Shown here piece by piece: positions 58,889 to 64,000 of a stretch of 64,000 bases of DNA. A program made the position numbers and the translations under genes. Within the stretch, counting starts at the first letter, position 1, and every line of letters begins with the position of its first letter. Below the pieces are notes generated by a model that searched no databases, was not told the origin of the DNA, and saw nothing but the letters and a program-made list of their open reading frames with translations. Location: contig OY756968.1 in assembly GCA_963580455.1 (NCBI GenBank), positions 17,019,996 through 17,083,995 on the forward strand. The letters are read 5' to 3'. The DNA comes from Euonymus europaeus. Its lineage: Eukaryota > Streptophyta > Magnoliopsida > Celastrales > Celastraceae.

Positions 58889-59600
58889 ATGTCAACAGCT
58901 GATAAATCTTCTGATAGTAGTGAAACAGTCACTGGAACTCAGGATGGCAAGTTGTCATCTACAATGACGATTCATGAAGGTTCCTCTCATTTATGTAAAA
59001 TTGGATGGAGCCAATTATCTAATTTGGTCTAAACTACTTGAAATGCATATTTCTGGTAGAATGAACAAAGGGTATATTACTGGAAGGAAATTGGCACCAG
59101 CAGAAACTGACCCGAGCTATGATGAATGGGAGGACATGATGCACTAGTTAAAGGCTGGCTTATTAACTCAATGACTCCTCCTCTCATGTCGCACTTTGTT
59201 CAATGCGACTCAGTAAAAGAGGTATTGGATGCTGTGAAAATGAGTTATGTTGATGCATTTGATTCTTCGCAGGTTTATGACTAAGTAAGAAGGCATTCCA
59301 ATAAAAAAAATGGTCGTCCATTGCCTGATTACTATAATGAGCTCAATTCCATCTTTATGGAACTTGATTGTCGGAGGCCTAATGATATGAGTTTTCCTAC
59401 AAGAGGATGGCTGAAGATCTGGTTTACATCTTTCTTGCTAGACTTGATCATGCCTTGGATCAGGTTAGTAGTCGGGTTCTTTCTACATCTCCTTTGCCTA
59501 CCTTGGAGGAGGCATAGTCTCAGGTTCGTAGAGAGGTGAAAAGAAAAGTTACTATGGGGATGGAAGACCGTGTTGAGGCATAAGCCTTGGTCATAACAAA
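58889..59600 (+). pseudogene. Copia-D gag
   Basis: Starts MSTADKSSDSSETVTGTQDG. After frameshifts it has WLINSMTPPLMSHFVQCDSV and PLPDYYNELNSIFMELDCRR, then LARLDHALDQVSSRVLSTSP, the UBN2-type gag of Copia elements in at least three frames. Stops and frameshifts throughout. Confidence 0.82.
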
Positions 59601-59639
59601 ATTCAATCCTCAGTAACTCCCTTCACATGGCACTATAAA

Positions 59640-60950
59640 TACATCTGATTCCATTCGTCACTTACTCTTTGCAATGGAACTAGACATATTGTTGATGTTT
59701 TTTGGAAGAAACATGGTTACCCCAAGTGGTTCAAACTTAAGCAAGGTGAGAAGAAAAACAAGAAGTCATCTCATATTGTCATCTCTGAGCCATCTCCATC
59801 TAGTGCCTCACATGTATTTCGAGAATTATCTCCAGGTAATAATTCTAGTTGTGCTAATTATTCTACTATCCAAACTTGGGTAATTGATTCAGGGGCTACC
59901 GATCATATGATGATTGGCATCGATAAAGAGAGAAGGGGTCTTTACTACTTGGAGGGATCTCAAGCTTTACATTCTGATTCAAGTACATGAGTTACATCAA
60001 TAAAAGAGAAGTCTGCTTGGGAAAAAATTATGTTATGGCATTTTCAGTTAGGTCATCTTTCCTTTAGCTCTCTCGAACATTTGTTTCCTAAGTTATTTTT
60101 TAATGTACTTGTTTCAAGCTTACGCTGTGAACAATGCATTTATTCAAAAAATCATCAAGTTCCTTTTAAAGTAAGTTGCAGTAAAAGTTATCATCCATTT
60201 TCTTGTGTTTATACTAATGTTTGGGGTCCTTTCTCTACTCTTTCTTATTCAGGTCATAAATATTTTATCTCCTTTATTGATGACTGCACTAGGGTGAGCT
60301 AGGTATATTTATTAAAATCTAAGAGTGAGGTTATCCATGTGATTCCTAAAAAATTTTAAATGATTGCCACACAATTCCATACCAAAGTTCAGGTGTTTCA
60401 TTCTAACAACGGTCGTGAGTTTTTAATTCATTCACTTGCTTATTTTTATCAACTTCACAAAATTCTTCATCAAACTACATGTGCTTATACACTACAACAA
60501 AACGATATCGCAGAACGTAAGAACCAATATCTCCTAGAGGTAGCTAGAGCCTTGTGTCTCATTATGCAGGTTCCAAAAAGGTTCTGGGGTGATGCTGTTT
60601 TGACTGCTATTTTTTTAATCAATAGAATGCCTGCCCGCATAATTGATTATCAGTCTTCTTTAAGGGTGTTGTCTAGGTTTTATTATATTCCTTCTACTCT
60701 TAACCTATGTCCTAAGATTTTTGGTTGTGTGTGTTTTGTCCATGTTCACTCTCTTCATCGTGATAAACTTGATCCTTGTGCCCTACATTGTGTCTTCTTT
60801 AGCTACTCAAGTTCTCAAAAAGGTTACAAATGTTTTCATCATCCTACGGGAAAGTATTATGTATCCATGGACGTTCAATTTTGTGAAAGAGTATCTTTTT
60901 TCTGTGGGGTTGTCTCCCTTGTTCCTCTTCCAGGGGAGATTCATAGTTGA
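59640..60950 (+). pseudogene. Copia-D protease and integrase
   Basis: The protease motif WVIDSGATDHMM lies at about 59877-59912. The GAG-pre-integrase frame from 60030 has LWHFQLGHLSFSS and CEQCIYSKNHQVPF (HHCC). The integrase core has VYTNVWGPFST, FIDDCTRVS then TAG, VFHSNNGREFL (the catalytic Asp changed to Asn), and NDIAERKNQYLLEVARAL. The tail FGCVCFVHVHSLHRDKLDP and SSSQKGYKCFHHP ends at 60950. There is no RT after it. Confidence 0.87.
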
Positions 60951-61110
60951 GAAGAAGAACAAGTGTGGTTGGCAGAAAAAGATTATTGAAAACTCTTGAA
61001 CTTGTTGTTACTGAGGAGTCCCCTGAACCTAAGGGGGAGCGAATCCCTAAATCTGGTGAAGTCTAGGGCAGCTTATCTTTGGCAGAAGGGTTATCTAGGG
61101 CAGCTTATAT

Positions 61111-61428
61111 TCGTTTTGATACCTCACACTCCTCAATCGGTGAAGAAATCACAAAAACCCATTTTTCCCTCAAACCTTCCACAACTCACGGGTGATGGCT
61201 GGAGAAGAAGAAGGAAATATGGGTTTATCCCAGATTTTCAAGTGAAGTTACCTTTTTGCCCCTCATTTCCATAATAATTACTTACACTTCCAAAATTCAT
61301 AACAATTCCAATTCAACTCCGATTCAAGTGATTCTCACGCCAATATATTCTTTTAAAATCATGTAGTATTTATTAAAAATATCTAATTTTAAAAATAATT
61401 TTCCAAAAATTGGGTTCGGGATATTACA
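61111..61428 (-). repeat. Ty3 3' LTR fragment, left arm
   Basis: On the minus strand it starts TGTAATATCCCGAACCC at 61428, next to the polypurine tract gggtggggggagga (61442-61429). Homology to the right LTR stops at 61111, beside Copia D. Confidence 0.85.
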
Positions 61429-61499
61429 TCCTCCCCCCACCCTACAAAACAATTTTATCCTCGAAATTATATAAAGGGTAACAAAATAAGTAGTCAATG

Positions 61500-61799
61500 G
61501 TAAAAATAATCAGTATAAATCAAGAAAATACTTTAAGTAGTAAACAAGTCCGGATAACGCTCCTGCATATTCAACTCCACCTCCTAGGTAGCCTTCTGAA
61601 TTCCATAATGCTGCCATAACACCTTAACCAAGGGTGTCGTCTTCGAACGCAATCTCCATATCTGTCTGTCCAAAATACAAACCGGACGTACCTTATAATT
61701 AGCATCCTCTCCAATCTCTAGAGTTGACCAATCAGTAATATGGGAGGGGTCATGATGATACCTCCGTAACATAGAAATGTGAAACACACTATGAACTCC
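61500..61799 (-). pseudogene. Ty3 pol C-terminus, left arm
   Basis: The minus-strand frame has MFHISMLRRYHHDPSHITDW, then LEIGEDANYKVRPV and VKVLWQHYGIQKAT, then a TAG where Trp is expected. This is the post-integrase GPF/Y and chromodomain-like end of Ty3 chromovirus pol (HVS-LRRY type). Only this end is present. Confidence 0.82.
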
Positions 61800-61876
61800 G
61801 GAGTTCAGGTCTGGAGTTTCAGGTCCACGTATTCCTCAAGACCCCTCCCATATTTCAGGTTATGAGTTTCAGGTCC

Positions 61877-62241
61877 AGAGTTCATAGTGTGTTTCATGTT
61901 TCTATGTTACGGAGGTATCATCATGACCCCTCCCATATTATTGATTGGTAGACTCTAGAGATCGGAGAGGATGGTACTTGAGTTATGTCCGGTTTGCATT
62001 TTGGACAGTCGGATACGGAGATTGTGTTCGAAGACCATACCCTTGGTTAAGTGTTATGGCAGCATTATGGAATTCAGAAGGCTACCTAGGAGGTAGAGTC
62101 GGATATACAGGAGCATTATCCGGACTTGTTTACTACTTAAGTATTTTCTTCATTTATACTGATTATTTTTATCATTGACTACTTATTTTTTTACCCTTTA
62201 TATAATTTCAAGGACGAAATGTTTTTGTAAGAGAGAGAAGA
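61877..62241 (+). pseudogene. Ty3 pol C-terminus, right arm
   Basis: Mirror copy of the left arm (SMLRRYHHDPSHI, LEIGEDG, VLWQHYGIQKAT) with more stops. It ends before a purine tract (aagagagagaaga, 62229-62241) and the LTR. Confidence 0.78.
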
Positions 62242-63708
62242 TGTAATATCCTGAACCCAATTTTTGGGAAAATAATTTTTAAAATTAAATATTTTTAATA
62301 AATACTACATGATTTTAAAAAGAATATTGGCGCGAGAATCACTTGAATCGGAGTTTAATTGGAATTGTTATCAATTTTGGAAGTTGAGGTAATTATTATG
62401 GAAATGAGGGGCAAAAAGGTAATTTCTCTTGAAAGTCTGGGATAATTCTTCTTCTTCTCCAGCCATCAACTGTGAGTTGTGGAAGGTTTGAGGGAAAAAT
62501 GGGTTTTTGTGATTTCTTCACCGATTGGGGCAAGTGAGATATCAAAACGAAGCTTGTAGATGAAGAAATAAAACCCAAGTGGTATTGTCGTCAACAGAGC
62601 GTCGTAGGTGGCGGAATCAAGCGGTGAAAGTTGCATTTTTTGTGACTTCTGAGCTCGATCCCGGTCGATTCCAATGGAGTCTTGGAACGAGACAGGTACC
62701 GTTGTGTTCCATTTTCTGAGAGATTCAATTTGATGTGTGGTTCGCCAGCTAAAGTCGCCAGAATGTCCTGTTTCGGCGATGGCAGTGGTTGTACCACTGT
62801 TGACCAGTTTGACCAGAGTTGATCGGGTTTGACTATTCAGGTTGATTTTTCTTTATTTTAACTATGTCGGGTATACATATCCATATTTCAATGCAAGAGA
62901 CTGATTTGGGGATTTTGGGTTCAGATTTCGGTGAGTCAGAGATGTACTACGGATTAGCGTCAGTCGGCATTTAATGTAGGGGTTCAGCCCTATTTCTTAT
63001 TTGGGGTTTTGGGAGTTCCGTATCCGTTGGGCTCCTACTTGTCTGTTTGTGTGAAATTCCTGGAGGTTGGGAATTTCTCTTTTAGCACTCTTATCCGCTT
63101 TATTTCCGCAATTGCAACTGTATTATTATTTCATGTTATTATTGACTATGTTTGTGCGACTGGTTGCACCTCTGTATGCCATGTCTTATGTGGGGCCCAC
63201 ACTCAGAGGTGGGGTCCACTTCTTTTTTGTGTTGCCTATTTGAGAGTCCGGATAGGACTGTACTCTAGTGATTTTCGATGATGATGCTACGATATTATTG
63301 ATGGATGATTTGTATTGTGTGGGACACACATCGAGCGACCCAGCCTACTAGATGATTTATTGGTGGTTCGGATTGGGTACGTACCTGGAGATCGAATTGA
63401 CATGGGTTACATCCTAGGGGACGCTCTTCGATGTAGTCGATGCTATCGAGAACTTTATATAGGCTCGATCCTTATCCAATTTGGGGAGTACCTGGATTGG
63501 GAGACACCTTGCGGGGATCAGGGGGAGGATTTACTGATGTTATATGGATTTCAGTTGGATTATGTTTGAGTACTGATTTGAGAGTTATACTTGAGGATGG
63601 TAATTGTGATTTTAAGTGGATTCAATCCTTCTAGATATTGTATGAATATATACTTTAGTCAAAGGTTATGACTTGATAGGGTTAACTCATACGATGGAAC
63701 ACGGGCAG
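62242..63708 (+). repeat. Ty3 3' LTR, right arm, continuing past the palindrome
   Basis: Starts tgtaatatcctgaaccc. The first 310 bp mirror the left arm. The rest is LTR-like, non-coding, with short frames only (for example 63009-63281, not convincing). No clear CA end was found before the next element starts near 63709. Confidence 0.6.
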
Positions 63709-64000
63709 AGCCAGAAATTGATGGTGGGGGGCTACTAGTGAGCCATATCGTCTTTGATCCATTTGAAAAGTTTGGGGGGTCCGGGGGCATTGTCCCCGAT
63801 TTTTTTATGTTATTTACAATAAAACACCTTAAGATGATATCATCACACATGCCCAACATTAAGAAAAAAATCTATATAATTCAAATATCACGGCATGTCC
63901 CTTACATTCTTGGTATTCATAAAAAAATTATCTATCAAAAGTTAAAATGCAATTGTTATAAAATGTAAATGATTGACTCCACTAGCTGATTAGCACATAT
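63709..64000. mobile_element. Possible start of another DNA transposon, cut by the window edge
   Basis: The G-rich text gggcagagccagaaattgat, then ggtggggggc and gggggcattgtccccg, resembles hAT-type termini and breaks the LTR text. The other end is outside the window, so this is weak. Confidence 0.3.

Larger units (their letters stand above)
58432..61110 (+). mobile_element. Copia element D, 3'-truncated
   Basis: A short LTR-like segment (about 58432-58597: tgttgtaatattgtg to gaaattcttca, with tcttttataaag inside) is followed by a primer-binding-like tgctatcagag (58600-58610). Gag, protease and integrase remnants follow. RT, RNase H and the 3' LTR are missing: sequence stops at the Ty3-derived inverted repeat at 61111. 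Confidence 0.8.
61111..62551. repeat. Large inverted repeat of Ty3 pol end plus LTR start
   Basis: Left arm 61111-61799 and right arm 61877-62551 are reverse complements with small differences, around a 77-bp centre. Each arm holds the last part of a Ty3 pol gene, a polypurine tract, and the first 300 bp of an LTR (tgtaatatcc). A transcript across it would fold into a long hairpin. Confidence 0.88.

Noticed and set aside
62900..63660. Short frames in the right Ty3 LTR
   Set aside because: LTR text with no family resemblance; chance open frames.
1..64000. Novel bacterial-type system or viral genome
   Set aside because: All recognisable genes are plant transposon genes with eukaryotic splice sites and nested target duplications. 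Nothing suggests an operon, phage or organelle.

Overview
This is nuclear DNA of a flowering plant, most likely a eudicot. It is AT-rich and made almost entirely of transposable elements (TEs): LTR retrotransposons of the Copia and Ty3 superfamilies, one plant L1-type LINE, hAT, CACTA and PIF/Harbinger DNA transposons, MITEs and solo LTRs. No intact host gene can be supported. The species cannot be named from the sequence.

Layout. 1-10302: two direct, LTR-like repeats (the left one cut by the window edge) enclose a mostly non-coding interior on the minus strand with an initiator-Met primer-binding site at 9138-9150. A full-length but mutated LINE (1740-8292) sits inside with an exact 18-bp target duplication. 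The left LTR also received a dimeric SINE-like retroposon and a fold-back MITE that the right LTR lacks. 10633-11015: a hAT MITE. 11152-14420: a non-autonomous CACTA element with ACT target duplication, carrying a captured exostosin-type glycosyltransferase gene fragment that was later split by a Copia-like solo LTR (12195-13676). About 15520-22535: a decayed autonomous CACTA element (TNP2-type transposase) with a Ty3-like solo LTR and a hAT MITE inside.

22536-30440 holds PIF/Harbinger relics: a transposase C-terminus on the minus strand inside an AT-rich minisatellite, and a Myb/SANT-like accessory gene on the plus strand split by a 1.25-kb hAT MITE that contains a tRNA-like pol III promoter.

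30445-58430 is one minus-strand Ty3 element (A) opened by three later insertions: Ty3 element B (31641-35770) in its integrase, a hAT element (37870-51477) in its protease/RT interval, and Copia element G (51793-57118) between gag and protease. The hAT element was itself opened by Copia element F (40717-50278). Each insertion has a readable target-site duplication, so the order of events can be read directly. 58432-61110 is a truncated Copia element (D). 61111-62551 is a 0.7-kb-arm inverted repeat made of two Ty3 pol/3'-LTR ends, followed by the right LTR and the start of another element at the window edge.

All transposase and polyprotein genes are interrupted by stops, frameshifts, deletions or insertions. 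The best-preserved frames are the Ty3-B integrase/chromodomain ORF and the Copia-F pol frame. I did not find a new functional system. The most interesting items are the gene-capturing CACTA, the pol III-like promoter in a MITE, the SINE-like dimer with snRNA-type promoter motifs, and the hairpin-forming Ty3 palindrome.
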